Assembly (NCBI RefSeq): GCF_036227325.1
Contig: NZ_CP109467.1
Location: 4,588,001 to 4,652,000 of the forward strand
Source: Streptomyces sp. NBC_01465
GTDB lineage: Bacteria; Actinomycetota; Actinomycetes; Streptomycetales; Streptomycetaceae
Direction of reading: 5' to 3'
Length of the DNA: 64,000 nt
Shown here: in pieces, positions 25,454 to 34,944 of the stretch
How the letters are laid out: every line of letters starts with the position of its first letter
Position numbering within the stretch: the first letter of the stretch is position 1
Made by a program: the position numbers and the translations under genes
The notes under the pieces: model-generated
Told to the model about the DNA's origin: nothing
What the model saw: only the letters and a program-made list of their open reading frames with translations
The model's database searches: none

Positions 25454-26743
25454 ATGGCTGTAGAGACAGTTGAAGCCGTAACCGCCGCACCGTCCGTCGA
25501 TCTCGGACCCGCCGCCGCACTTTCCTGCCGCGAATGCTCCGCACGCTTCCCCCTGGGCCCCAGCTTCGTCTGCGCCGAGTGTTTCGGGCCGCTCGAAGTG
25601 GCGTACGACCTCCCGAGCGGCGACCCCGAAGGTCTGCGCAAGCAGATCGAGGCGGGCCCCAACAACATCTGGCGTTACGCGCCCCTGCTGCCCGTCCCCG
25701 CCGACGTGGCCACCAAGCCGAACCTCGAGCCCGGCTTCACCAAGCTGATCAAGGCCGACCGCCTGGCCGCCGAGCTCGGCGTCACCGGCGGCCTGTACGT
25801 CAAGGACGACTCCGGCAACCCGACGCACTCCTTCAAGGACCGCGTCGTCGCGATCGCCGTCGAGGCCGCCCGCGCCTTCGGCTTCACGACCCTCTCCTGC
25901 TCCTCCACCGGCAACCTGGCCGGTGCGGTGGGCGCCGCGGCCGTACGCGCAGGCCTCAAGTCCTGCGTCTTCATCCCGCACGATCTGGAGCCCGCGAAGA
26001 TCATCACCGCCGCGGTCTACGGCGGCGAGCTGGTCGGCATCGAGGGCAACTACGACGACGTCAACCGCTTCTGCTCGGAGCTCATCGGCGACCCGGCCGG
26101 CGAGGGCTGGGGCTTCACCAACATCAACCTGCGCCCGTACTACGGCGAGGGTTCGAAGACCCTCGCCTACGAGATCTGCGAGCAGCTCGGCTGGAAGCTC
26201 CCGGACAACCTGATCATCCCGATCGGTTCCGGATCCCAGCTGACGAAGATCGACAAGGGTCTGCAGGAGCTGATCAAGCTCGGCCTCGTCGAGGACAAGC
26301 CGTACAAGATCTTCGGTGCCCAGGCGAAGGGCTGCGACCCGGTCTCGGCCGCGTACAAGGCCGGTCATGACGTGATCCGCCCGGTGAAGCCGGACACCAT
26401 CGCCAAGTCGATCGCGATCGGGAACCCGGCCGACGGCCCGTACGTCATCGACATCGCGCGCCGCACGGGCGGTGCGGTCGAGGACGTCACCGACCCCGAG
26501 ATCGTCGACGCGATCAAGCTCCTCGCGCGTACGGAGGGCGTCTTCGCGGAGACGGCCGGCGGCACCACCTTCGCCGTCCTGCGCAAGCTCCTGAAGGCCG
26601 GTCTCATCGACCCCGCCGAGACCACGGTCGCCATCAACACCGGCGACGGCCTCAAGACCCTGGACGGCCTCGCCGACTCCACGGGTCTCTCCGCCACCAT
26701 CCGCCCCACCCTGGATTCCTTCCGAGAGGCTGGCCTCGTATGA
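25454..26743 (+). CDS. thrC: Threonine synthase
   Basis: This 429-aa fold-type II PLP enzyme converts O-phospho-homoserine to threonine. The PLP lysine is in THSFKDRVVAIA, the glycine-rich phosphate loop region is SSTGNLAGAVGAA, and an N-terminal zinc-ribbon-like pair (CREC, CAEC) is present. Later motifs are PIGSGSQLTKIDKGL and AIGNPADGPYV. ATG 25454 is preceded by GAGGAGAAAGGG. A SAM riboswitch precedes it, linking threonine synthesis to the competing methionine/SAM branch. Its stop overlaps the next gene (ATGA). Confidence 0.93.
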   Translation: MAVETVEAVTAAPSVDLGPAAALSCRECSARFPLGPSFVCAECFGPLEVAYDLPSGDPEGLRKQIEAGPNNIWRYAPLLPVPADVATKPNLEPGFTKLIKADRLAAELGVTGGLYVKDDSGNPTHSFKDRVVAIAVEAARAFGFTTLSCSSTGNLAGAVGAAAVRAGLKSCVFIPHDLEPAKIITAAVYGGELVGIEGNYDDVNRFCSELIGDPAGEGWGFTNINLRPYYGEGSKTLAYEICEQLGWKLPDNLIIPIGSGSQLTKIDKGLQELIKLGLVEDKPYKIFGAQAKGCDPVSAAYKAGHDVIRPVKPDTIAKSIAIGNPADGPYVIDIARRTGGAVEDVTDPEIVDAIKLLARTEGVFAETAGGTTFAVLRKLLKAGLIDPAETTVAINTGDGLKTLDGLADSTGLSATIRPTLDSFREAGLV

Positions 26744-27015
26744 GCGTCAAGGTCCGTATCCCGACCATTCTCCGTACGTACACCGGCGGCCAGGCCGAGG
26801 TCCCGGCGGAGGGCGCGACCCTCGCCGAGGTCATCGCCGACCTGGAGAAGAACCACACGGGCATCGCGGCCCGCGTCCTGGACGACCAGGGCAAGCTGCG
26901 CCGCTTCGTGAACGTGTACGTGAACGACGACGACGTCCGCTTCGAGGGCGGCCTGGACGCGGCGACCCCCGACGGCGCCGGCGTCTCGATCATCCCGGCG
27001 GTCGCGGGAGGCTGA
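26740..27015 (+). CDS. ThiS/MoaD-family sulfur-carrier protein
   Basis: This 91-aa beta-grasp protein begins VRIPTILRTYTGGQ and ends AVAGG, the exposed Gly-Gly that is thiocarboxylated in sulfur carriers. Its length and the motif VNVYVNDDDVRF resemble CysO and MoaD-like proteins of actinobacteria. It overlaps thrC by 4 nt, so the two are co-translated. CysO of mycobacteria serves O-phosphoserine-dependent cysteine synthesis; whether this copy works in cysteine, molybdopterin or siderophore sulfur transfer cannot be told here. Confidence 0.82.
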   Translation: MSVKVRIPTILRTYTGGQAEVPAEGATLAEVIADLEKNHTGIAARVLDDQGKLRRFVNVYVNDDDVRFEGGLDAATPDGAGVSIIPAVAGG

Positions 27016-27047
27016 TCCAGCCCCAACACCTCTCAGCGTCACCACAG

Positions 27048-27080
27048 TTGCCCTCTCCGCGATAGAAGCGGAGGGGGCAA
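27048..27080 (+). terminator. Hairpin terminator after the thrC operon
   Basis: TTGCCCTCTCCGC (27048-27060) pairs with GCGGAGGGGGCAA (27068-27080), with one wobble, around a 7-nt loop. Confidence 0.75.
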
Positions 27081-27405
27081 TTCTGCAGGGTTAAGAGAGG
27101 TACAGTTGGGGCAGCCCCCTTGGTCGCCCGTGCCACGTGCATATGAGAACGCGACAAGGTGAGGGCAAAGTGTTCGAGTCTTTCGCGCCGTAAGTGCCCT
27201 TTGCCTGGCCCGACTTGCCCCGTGATCTGTGGGAATCCGCCCATTCTTCCGTTCGGCCGTGCACAGAATTCTCGTCCGATTGACCTGTTGCAGACGGCAG
27301 TTGGGCAGATACATTCAGCCGCGGTCGACGCGTTACGGCGCAAGGTCTGACCCGGGTCCGCGAAGTGCGGGTCCTGTGTAAGGGCCAGTAATAGGGGAGT
27401 TAGGC
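27081..27405 (+). promoter_or_regulatory. Leader/promoter region of the cold-shock gene
   Basis: This ~325-bp stretch holds no convincing gene. It has a lower GC content than its surroundings and ends in AGTAATAGGGGAGTTAGGC just before the ATG. Long 5' untranslated leaders are typical of cold-shock genes, so part of it is probably transcribed. No further structure was certain. Confidence 0.4.
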
Positions 27406-27609
27406 ATGGCTCAGGGCACCGTCAAGTGGTTCAACGCGGAGAAGGGGTACGGCTTCATCGCGGTCGACGGTGGTGCGGATGTTTTCGTCCACTACAGCGC
27501 GATCCAGATGGACGGTTACCGCACCCTTGAAGAAGGTCAGCGAGTGGAGTTCGAGATCTCGCAGGGCCAGAAGGGTCCGCAGGCGGACATGGTCAAGCTC
27601 GCCGTCTGA
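27406..27609 (+). CDS. Cold-shock protein (CspA/ScoF type)
   Basis: This 67-aa single cold-shock domain has intact RNA-binding motifs: [15 protein letters not shown] (RNP-1) and VFVHYSAI (RNP-2). It acts as an RNA chaperone in the cytoplasm. It has a strong GGGGAG Shine-Dalgarno 7 nt from ATG and is monocistronic, closed by a 23-bp perfect hairpin. ScoF-type genes are among the most highly expressed in Streptomyces. Confidence 0.93.
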   Translation: MAQGTVKWFNAEKGYGFIAVDGGADVFVHYSAIQMDGYRTLEEGQRVEFEISQGQKGPQADMVKLAV

Positions 27610-27645
27610 TCTCGGCGCGATCGACCAGCGACGCATTCAGCACTC

Positions 27646-27693
27646 ACGCACGAAGGGCTCGCATCCCACCTGGGATGCGAGCCCTTCGTGCGT
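27646..27693. terminator. 23-bp perfect hairpin terminator
   Basis: Arms 27646-27668 and 27671-27693 are exact reverse complements separated by only CC. It is the longest perfect stem noticed in the window and ends the cold-shock transcript upstream of the groEL2 promoter. Confidence 0.85.
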
Positions 27694-27735
27694 ACCGGGA
27701 GACGTACGGGGGACAGGGTGGATGTGGGAGACCCG

Positions 27736-27762
27736 CTTGCACTCGCATGGGTCGAGTGCTAA
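27736..27762. promoter_or_regulatory. CIRCE element 1 (HrcA operator)
   Basis: CTTGCACTC-N9-GAGTGCTAA matches CIRCE (TTAGCACTC-N9-GAGTGCTAA) with only two mismatches in the left arm. It overlaps a probable TTGCAC -35 box of the groEL2 promoter. HrcA represses through CIRCE. Confidence 0.9.
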
Positions 27763-27771
27763 TCATTGGCG

Positions 27772-27798
27772 TTAGCACTCTCCAGGTGAGAGTGACAG
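27772..27798. promoter_or_regulatory. CIRCE element 2 (degenerate right arm)
   Basis: A perfect left arm TTAGCACTC (27772-27780) is followed after 9 nt by GAGTGACAG, which matches the consensus right arm at 6 of 9 bases. It lies 9 bp after CIRCE 1. Confidence 0.65.
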
Positions 27799-27818
27799 AA
27801 CTTGGACCGAGTCAGTGA

Positions 27819-29549
<1,731 letters not shown>

Positions 29550-29589
29550 TCCCCTTAGGAGGATCGGCAGTTCAGCACGCTGTACGGAC

Positions 29590-29626
29590 CGAGGGCGGCA
29601 CCCCCATTGCGGGGGTGCCGCCCTCG
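29590..29626 (+). terminator. Hairpin terminator after groEL2
   Basis: A 16-bp perfect stem (29590-29605 with 29611-29626) with loop ATTGC stands 40 bp after the groEL2 stop. Confidence 0.85.
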
Positions 29627-29716
29627 GCGCGTACCGGGAATGCGTAGGGTGTGCTTGATGTTCGCCATTAATGCATACGCACACATCTAAGCGCCCCCTT
29701 TCCAAGGAGCCCCCAC

Positions 29717-30847
29717 GTGACCGTCGCCGCCGATGCCACCCGTGCCGCCCGGATACTCTCCCGCCCGGTCCAGCTCAACGGCCTCACCGTCCCCAACCGG
29801 ATCGTCATGGCGCCCATGACCCGGCAGTTCTCCCCGGGCGGCATTCCCGGCGAGGATGTCGTCTCGTACTACGCGCGCCGTGCCGCCGCGGGCGTCGGCC
29901 TCATCGTCACCGAGGGCACCTACGTCGGCCACGACTCGGCCGGCGACAGCGGTCGCGTCCCGCGCTTCCACGGCGAGGAGCAGCTCGCGGGGTGGAAGAA
30001 GGTCGTGGACGCGGTGCACGCGGCGGGCGGCACGATCGTTCCGCAGCTGTGGCACATCGGCATGGTGCGCAAGGCGGGTGCGCCGCCGTACGCGGAGGCC
30101 CCCGCCGTCGGCCCCTCCGGTGTCACCTCCGCCGACGCCGAGGTCACCGGCAAGGCGATGACGCAGCAGGACCTGGACGACGTGGTCGCCGCGTTCGCGC
30201 AGGCCGCCGCGGACGCCGAGCGCCTGGGCTTCGACGGGGTCGAGCTGCACGGGGCGCACGGCTACCTGGTCGACCAGTTCTTCTGGGAGGGCACCAACCG
30301 GCGTACGGACGCGTACGGGGGCTCCGCCGTCGCCCGTACGAAGTTCGCCGCCGAGATCGTGGCCGCGGTGCGCGCCGCCGTCTCCCCGGAGTTCCCGATC
30401 CTCTTCCGCTACTCGCAGTGGAAGCAGCAGGACTACGACGCGCGCCTCGCCGAGACCCCCGAGGAGCTCGAAGCGATCCTGGCCCCGCTCGCCGCGGCCG
30501 GTGTGGACGCCTTCCACGCTTCCACCCGCCGCTACTGGGTCCCCGAGTTCGAGGGCTCCGACCTGAACCTGGCGGGCTGGACGAAGAAGCTCACGGGCAA
30601 GCCCACCATCTCGGTCGGCTCGGTGGGTCTCGACGGCGGCGACTTCCTGCGCTCCTTCGCGGGCGAGGGCGCCACGGCCAAGGGCATCGACGATCTGCTG
30701 GACCGTCTGGAGAGCGACGAGTTCGAGATGGTCGCGGTCGGCCGTGCGCTGCTGCAGGATCCGGAGTGGGCGGCGAAGGTGCTGGACGGCCGGACGGACG
30801 AGCTGGCTGCGTACGACGCGCAGTCGGCGCTGAAGTCGCTGAGCTGA
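29717..30847 (+). CDS. NADH:flavin oxidoreductase / old yellow enzyme family
   Basis: The 376-aa FMN TIM-barrel enzyme starts at GTG 29717 after AAGGAG. OYE landmarks are LTVPNRIVMAPMTRQFSPGG, PQLWHIGMVRK, the substrate/FMN motif GVELHGAHGYLVDQFFW and VGRALLQDPEWAAKV. These enzymes reduce activated C=C bonds with NAD(P)H; the physiological substrate is unknown. It is a single gene between two terminators. Confidence 0.88.
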   Translation: MTVAADATRAARILSRPVQLNGLTVPNRIVMAPMTRQFSPGGIPGEDVVSYYARRAAAGVGLIVTEGTYVGHDSAGDSGRVPRFHGEEQLAGWKKVVDAVHAAGGTIVPQLWHIGMVRKAGAPPYAEAPAVGPSGVTSADAEVTGKAMTQQDLDDVVAAFAQAAADAERLGFDGVELHGAHGYLVDQFFWEGTNRRTDAYGGSAVARTKFAAEIVAAVRAAVSPEFPILFRYSQWKQQDYDARLAETPEELEAILAPLAAAGVDAFHASTRRYWVPEFEGSDLNLAGWTKKLTGKPTISVGSVGLDGGDFLRSFAGEGATAKGIDDLLDRLESDEFEMVAVGRALLQDPEWAAKVLDGRTDELAAYDAQSALKSLS

Positions 30848-30869
30848 CCTGACCGTCTGCTGAACACGA

Positions 30870-30902
30870 GAGGGCGGCTCCCCGCAGCGGGGAGCCGCCC
30901 TC
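30870..30902. terminator. Hairpin terminator between convergent genes
   Basis: A 14-bp perfect stem (GAGGGCGGCTCCCC with its complement) with loop GCAGC lies between the old-yellow-enzyme gene and a convergent small membrane-protein gene. Confidence 0.8.
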
Positions 30903-30920
30903 GTCGTTCCGGGCGCGGCC

Positions 30921-31208
30921 TCAGCCCTGGTTGCGCCAGGCGTCGCGCCCGGCCTGGGCTGCGCTCTGCGCGGCGTTCTGGGCCTGGTGCAGGGTGCGGG
31001 AGGCGAGCTCGGTGGGCGGGACGTCCCAGGTGCCGGTCCAGTTGCGCCCGGCGCGGGCGAGCTCGTAGACGAGGACGCCGATGCCCACGGTCGCGGTCAG
31101 CGCACCCAGCGCGGTGAGCGCGGCGCCGGTGGCGAGGGTGCGCTGCTGGGGGCGGAACTCGGTCCAGGAGATCTTGGACATGCTCGTGTTCATGTTCGTG
31201 TCAGCCAT
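30921..31208 (-). CDS. Small single-pass membrane protein
   Basis: This 95-aa protein has a polar N-terminus, one membrane helix (ALTALGALTATVGIGVLVYE, about residues 30-50) and a Gln/Ala-rich amphipathic C-terminal helix (TLHQAQNAAQSAAQAGRDAW). The family is not recognised. ATG 31208 is used. It lies 46 bp downstream of a Uma2-type gene on the same strand and may share its transcript. Confidence 0.65.
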   Translation of the reverse strand: MADTNMNTSMSKISWTEFRPQQRTLATGAALTALGALTATVGIGVLVYELARAGRNWTGTWDVPPTELASRTLHQAQNAAQSAAQAGRDAWRNQG

Positions 31209-31254
31209 GGTTCCACCATGGGGGCGGGGGGACGGGGGCGCACGCGGAGAGGGG

Positions 31255-31833
31255 TCAGGAGGCGTAGTCCTTGAGTTCCTCGGTGTCCAGGGTGATGCCG
31301 ACGGGGTCGGGGAGCGCGACTTCGGCGCCGAAGGGGTAGGACGGGTGCTGCTGGTACGTACCGTCCTTCGGCTCGCTGTACACGGTGAGGGTGTCGTCGT
31401 CGCGGTCGATGAGGAGGTAGACGGGGATGTCGGCTTCGGCGTAACCGATGGGCTTGTCGATGCGGTCTCGCTGGTTGGTGTCGGCGTCACGGGAAGTGAT
31501 CTCGACGGCCATCAGAATCCCCTCGGTGTCGGACCACTCGCCGTGCCCACGGAAGTGCCGACGGGGTGCGAGGACCGCGTCCGCGCGAGCGCGACCCTTG
31601 CGGTAAGCCTCTGCCTTGACGCCGCGCTCAGGCATGAGATTCAGCTCGGGCCGCTGCTGCATGCACTGCCGCACCAGCCACATGAGCATCTCACTGTGAT
31701 TGCCGTCGGGCATTGCCTTGACCACGAGCCTTCCGTTGATGAATTCAAGCCTCACCGTCTCCGGGGCGTGGTGAGCGATCTGCTCGAACTCCTCGACGGT
31801 CATCTGGGCGTGCTCGGCGGTGCTGGGGGTCAT
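31255..31833 (-). CDS. Uma2-family PD-(D/E)XK-like protein
   Basis: The 192-aa protein matches the Uma2/DUF820 family: MTVEEFEQIAHHAPETVRLE, FINGRLVV, HSEMLMWLVRQC, ARADAVLAPRR, ILMAVEITSRDADTNQRDR and GYAEADIPVYLLIDRDD. The Asp...Glu-x-Thr/Ser layout is that of a restriction-endonuclease-like core. Many copies occur in Streptomyces, with a DNA-related role suspected but unproven. ATG 31833 follows a GGGGAGGAGG Shine-Dalgarno. Confidence 0.82.
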   Translation of the reverse strand: MTPSTAEHAQMTVEEFEQIAHHAPETVRLEFINGRLVVKAMPDGNHSEMLMWLVRQCMQQRPELNLMPERGVKAEAYRKGRARADAVLAPRRHFRGHGEWSDTEGILMAVEITSRDADTNQRDRIDKPIGYAEADIPVYLLIDRDDDTLTVYSEPKDGTYQQHPSYPFGAEVALPDPVGITLDTEELKDYAS

Positions 31834-32462
31834 GGCGTCGCCTCCTCCCCTACATCGTGCCCCGCTTCGGGCGCGAGTGAGCTGAACTGACATGTGCGGG
31901 TCCTCTCGGGCGCGGGCAGGGGTGCCCCAAGGCGTGGATGGGGAGCTGCGTGGAAATGGCAGCCGGGGCCGACTTGCGGCGGGGCCGCGCACGCCGCCCG
32001 GAAGTGTCGCGGGCGGGGCGAGCAGAGGTGTTCGTTAACCGGACACGCTAGAGGGTCGCGACGGTGGGTGGCAACCCCGTCGCGGTAAGTCAACTGGGTT
32101 GGGGTGGGCCTGGGTTGAGGTGGTGGGCTTCGGGTGGGTGGTTGCGTGGCGGGCTCGTCTCGCGCCTTCGGCGCAAGGAGGCTGGCTACAGCGAACAGGT
32201 GGGGGGGGGCGCGGGTCGGTTGCCGGTCGCGCGGCTCGGCGGGTTGTTGGTGTTTCAGGATGTACGACGCTGCGCGTCGTAGGTCTCGCCCTGGGGGCGA
32301 GTCCGGCTGGCTGCTGCCGCGTGGTGGTTGCGGTTTCGTGGACACCGCGATGCTCGTGCGGACCGGTAGGGCTGATCGGTTCGGCTGCGGGGCACTTCGG
32401 CGGGGGGTGACCGTTACAGCTTCCGGGGTGGAGCTCCGCTCCCCGCGCCGGTGGCACAGGTC
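31834..32462. other. Non-coding structured stretch
   Basis: No open frame here has convincing codon bias. The stretch contains a cluster of seven G-runs at 32096-32138 and a run of nine G at 32201-32209. Small hairpins are GCGCC-TTC-GGCGC (32162-32174), TACGACGC-TGC-GCGTCGTA (32263-32281) and a CTCGCCC stem up to 32301. It borders the accessory IS region. Confidence 0.6.
32096..32138 (+). other. G-quadruplex motif cluster
   Basis: Runs of three or more G begin at 32096, 32101, 32106, 32112, 32125, 32132 and 32136. The first four have loops of 2, 1 and 3 nt and meet the canonical G4 pattern. Confidence 0.6.
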
Positions 32463-32876
32463 GCACCACCTGAATGGGGCTGCTGGCCTCGGCTCGGCGT
32501 CAACGGGCCGCCGCCGGGCGGGACTTCATGCCCGGCTGGTCGCCGCCCGGTGGGTGAGGTGGGGGCGGGGGCCTGTTACCCCGGGTTACTGTCGGAAACG
32601 GACAGGCATAGCGGACATATGGGCCCGCCTGGTGTCCGCTTCCGGCCGCAACGGGGCAACTGGCGTCGACTCCGACTACTCCGAGATGCGGAGGTCCGGT
32701 CCCACCGGACCTCCGTATCTCGCAGTGGCAGCCACACCGCCCAAACCGGGCAAAGGGTGCACTGTGGGTGTCGCCGCCCCACCACCCACCGGGCGGTGAC
32801 CAGCGGGGCATGAAGTCGAGCCAACGGACCGGCGGTTGACGCTGAGCCGGGAGCAACTGCCCCATGCCAAGGGTGC
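32463..32876. repeat. Large imperfect inverted-repeat element
   Basis: Arms 32463-32557 and 32782-32876 align as reverse complements without gaps at roughly 70% identity. The inner 35 bp (32523-32557) are nearly identical, containing GACTTCATGCCC and ACCGCCCGGTGGGTG or close variants. The centre is a 19-bp hairpin, 32682-32700 with 32704-32722, with one mismatch and a CCC loop. The left inner spacer is ~60 bp longer than the right. It looks like two head-to-head copies of one unit. No protein is convincingly encoded. Confidence 0.7.
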
Positions 32877-33070
32877 GCGAACCGGCCGCCCCGCACCCAC
32901 CCCGCCCCGGACCACATCCCGGCCGGGGTGCTGTTGCGGGCGCAGCCCGCACCCCGACCCCGGCTCACCGCTCGCAGCCCCGGGCCCATCCCGGCACCCG
33001 CCCTTCCGGTCCGGGCCACACCCCACCCCAGGTCCCCTTGCCACTGTGGCCAGGCCTCCCTGCCGATGGC

Positions 33071-34483
33071 GTCCCGCTGAGTGGTGTAGCCGATCCGGGT
33101 CTTGGAATGCGCGGGTGTCTGCCCGGGGCGTGCGCCCGCTGGTGGTGACTGCTCCCTGACCAAGGGGCAGGCCATCGCGTAAGTCTCCCTGGTGAACGGC
33201 CAGTTCAACCGAGGAGGACGCGATGGCCTTGTCCCAGTCTGACCTGATGCGGCTACTGGAGTCACTACGTACGGCCGATGGAATCGAGTCGATCAGGGTG
33301 TTGTGCGAGCGGATCCTGCAAGAACTCATCGAAGCCGAAGCAACCGAAGCCATCGGGGCTGCCCCCGGTGAGCACTCGAGCGACCGTGTGGCCTGGCGCA
33401 ATGGCCATCGCGACCGGCTGCTGACCTCGCAGGCCGGCGACTTGGACCTGAAGATTCCCAAGGTGCGGAGCGGGTCGTTCTTCCCCTCGTTGCTGGAACG
33501 CCGACGGCGTATCGACCGGGCCCTGTTCGCCGTGGTGATGGAGGCATACGTGCACGGTGTCTCCACCCGGTCGGTCGATGACCTGGTCAAAGCACTCGGT
33601 GCGGACAGCGGGATCTCGAAGTCCGAGGTGTCGCGGATCTGCGGCGAACTCGACGCGGAACTCACCGCGTTCAAGGAACGGCCTCTGGACCACACGGTCT
33701 TCCCCTACGTCTTCCTGGACGCGACGTACTGCAAGGCGCGGGTGAACCACCGGATCGTCTCGCAGGCGGTGGTCATCGCGACCGGGATCTCGGCGAGCGG
33801 GCACCGCGAGGTCCTTGGACTGATGGTCGGCGACAGCGAGTCAAAGCCGTTCTGGACCACGTTCCTTCGCAGCCTGCGCTCCCGCGGCCTGGACAACGTC
33901 CAGCTGGTGATTTCCGATTCGCACAGCGGTCTGGTGGCCGCGATCCGCACCGTGTTCCTCGGATCGGCCTGGCAAAGGTGCCGCGTCCACTTCGTGCGCG
34001 ACGTCTTCTCGGTGATCGAGAAGGGCTCCGGGGAGATGGTCGCGGCAACGATCCGTACCATCTTCGCGCAGACGACCGCCGAGACCGTCCGCGCCCAGCT
34101 CAACGTGGTGGCCGACATGCTCGGACGCCAGTTTCCCAAGGTCAAGGCCATGTTGCTGGAAGCCGCACCGGACATCACCGCGTTCGCGGACTTCCCGCCC
34201 GCGCACTGGAAGAAGATCTGGTCCACGAACCCGCTGGAGCGGCTGAACCGAGAGATCAAACGCAGGACCGATGTCGTCCAAGTCTTCCCCAACCCCGCCG
34301 CCCTCGACCGCCTCGCCGCCGCGGTCCTGGCCGAACTCCACGACGAGTGGCAGGTCTTCGACCGCCGCTACCTCTCCGAAGGCTCCATGGCCGAACTCTT
34401 CACCGACAAGCCCACACCGCAACGAAAGATCCCCACACAACCGGAACCCAACAAGCTCGACTGACTACACCACTCGGCGGGAC
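33071..34483 (+). mobile_element. IS256-family insertion sequence
   Basis: The 1,413-bp element is bounded by 19-bp terminal inverted repeats: GTCCCGCTGAGTGGTGTAG at 33071-33089 and its complement with one mismatch at 34465-34483. It holds one intact transposase gene. No exact 8-9-bp target duplication flanks it; an imperfect match (CCGATGGC on the left, CCGATAGC a few bases out on the right) is all that is seen. Confidence 0.85.
33223..34464 (+). CDS. IS256-family transposase (Mutator type)
   Basis: This full-length 413-aa DDE transposase has the N-terminal ESLRTADGIESIRVLCERIL, catalytic Asp regions in VFLDATYCKARVN and ISDSHSGLVAAI, the CRVHFVRD motif, and the catalytic Glu in WSTNPLERLNREIKRRTDVV. 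Length and motifs are complete, so it is probably active. It is the only gene inside the inverted repeats, with 133 bp of leader and its stop at the right repeat. Confidence 0.95.
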   Translation: MALSQSDLMRLLESLRTADGIESIRVLCERILQELIEAEATEAIGAAPGEHSSDRVAWRNGHRDRLLTSQAGDLDLKIPKVRSGSFFPSLLERRRRIDRALFAVVMEAYVHGVSTRSVDDLVKALGADSGISKSEVSRICGELDAELTAFKERPLDHTVFPYVFLDATYCKARVNHRIVSQAVVIATGISASGHREVLGLMVGDSESKPFWTTFLRSLRSRGLDNVQLVISDSHSGLVAAIRTVFLGSAWQRCRVHFVRDVFSVIEKGSGEMVAATIRTIFAQTTAETVRAQLNVVADMLGRQFPKVKAMLLEAAPDITAFADFPPAHWKKIWSTNPLERLNREIKRRTDVVQVFPNPAALDRLAAAVLAELHDEWQVFDRRYLSEGSMAELFTDKPTPQRKIPTQPEPNKLD

Positions 34484-34944
34484 ATGACCGATAGCCGCCA
34501 ACCCCAGCGCTGGAGGGGTCGGAGTCAAGGGTGGAGCGCAGCGGAATCGCGCAGCGACGGCCGAAGGCCGCCCTTTACTCCGGACCCGGAAGCGCGCACA
34601 CTCCCGGCGTCGGTTGACAGGGAGACCCACCCAACGAAGCCCCCGACCAGGGGAAACGGGTAGGAGCCCCACCAACCCCCGCCCCCGCCCCCGGCAAGGG
34701 GCGACGGCAGGCGTGCCGGGTGGCGCGGTGCCGTGGGGGTCGGGCTCATGCGGCTGGGCGCCGCGTAAATCGGTGGTGCCGCGCCGCTGGGCTCAATTAT
34801 CTTGCTGGCGGACCGAGTCGGCTGAGTAGAGGACGTGCCGTTGTACACCAAGTGAGACACCCCGAGCGATGAATCGTCGCGCGTCGCACCTGTGCGCCGT
34901 GCCCCTTTTTGCTGCGGATTTCTCACTGAAACCGGTGTACTGCT
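34484..34944. other. Intergenic region with a palindromic repeat
   Basis: No gene is seen in these 461 bp. It contains the GGAGTCAAGGG dyad listed separately, C-rich tracts near 34675-34700, and the probable promoter of the DUF1062 gene near its right end (TCAATTATCTTGC and TTGTACACC). Sequence of this type recurs between Streptomyces genes, from recall. Confidence 0.5.
34521..34581. repeat. Palindromic intergenic repeat
   Basis: GGAGTCAAGGG (34521-34531) and CCCTTTACTCC (34571-34581) are inverted with one mismatch. They enclose a smaller hairpin, CGGCC-GAA-GGCCG, near 34558-34570. The unit resembles a repeat seen between many Streptomyces genes (recall, not searched). Confidence 0.55.

Noticed and set aside
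27150..27200. GTGTTCGAGTCT in the cold-shock leader as a possible tRNA T-loop
   Set aside because: No acceptor stem, D-arm or anticodon arm could be paired around it. No tRNA or rRNA was recognised anywhere in the window.
32035..33265. Several frames of 100-230 codons in the region left of the IS
   Set aside because: They lack plausible starts and codon bias, and their similar translations come from the inverted repeat at 32463-32876.
33063..34495. CCGATGGC / CCGATAGC as a target-site duplication of the IS
   Set aside because: The right copy is 4 bp away from the end of the inverted repeat and has a mismatch, so it is not a clean duplication.
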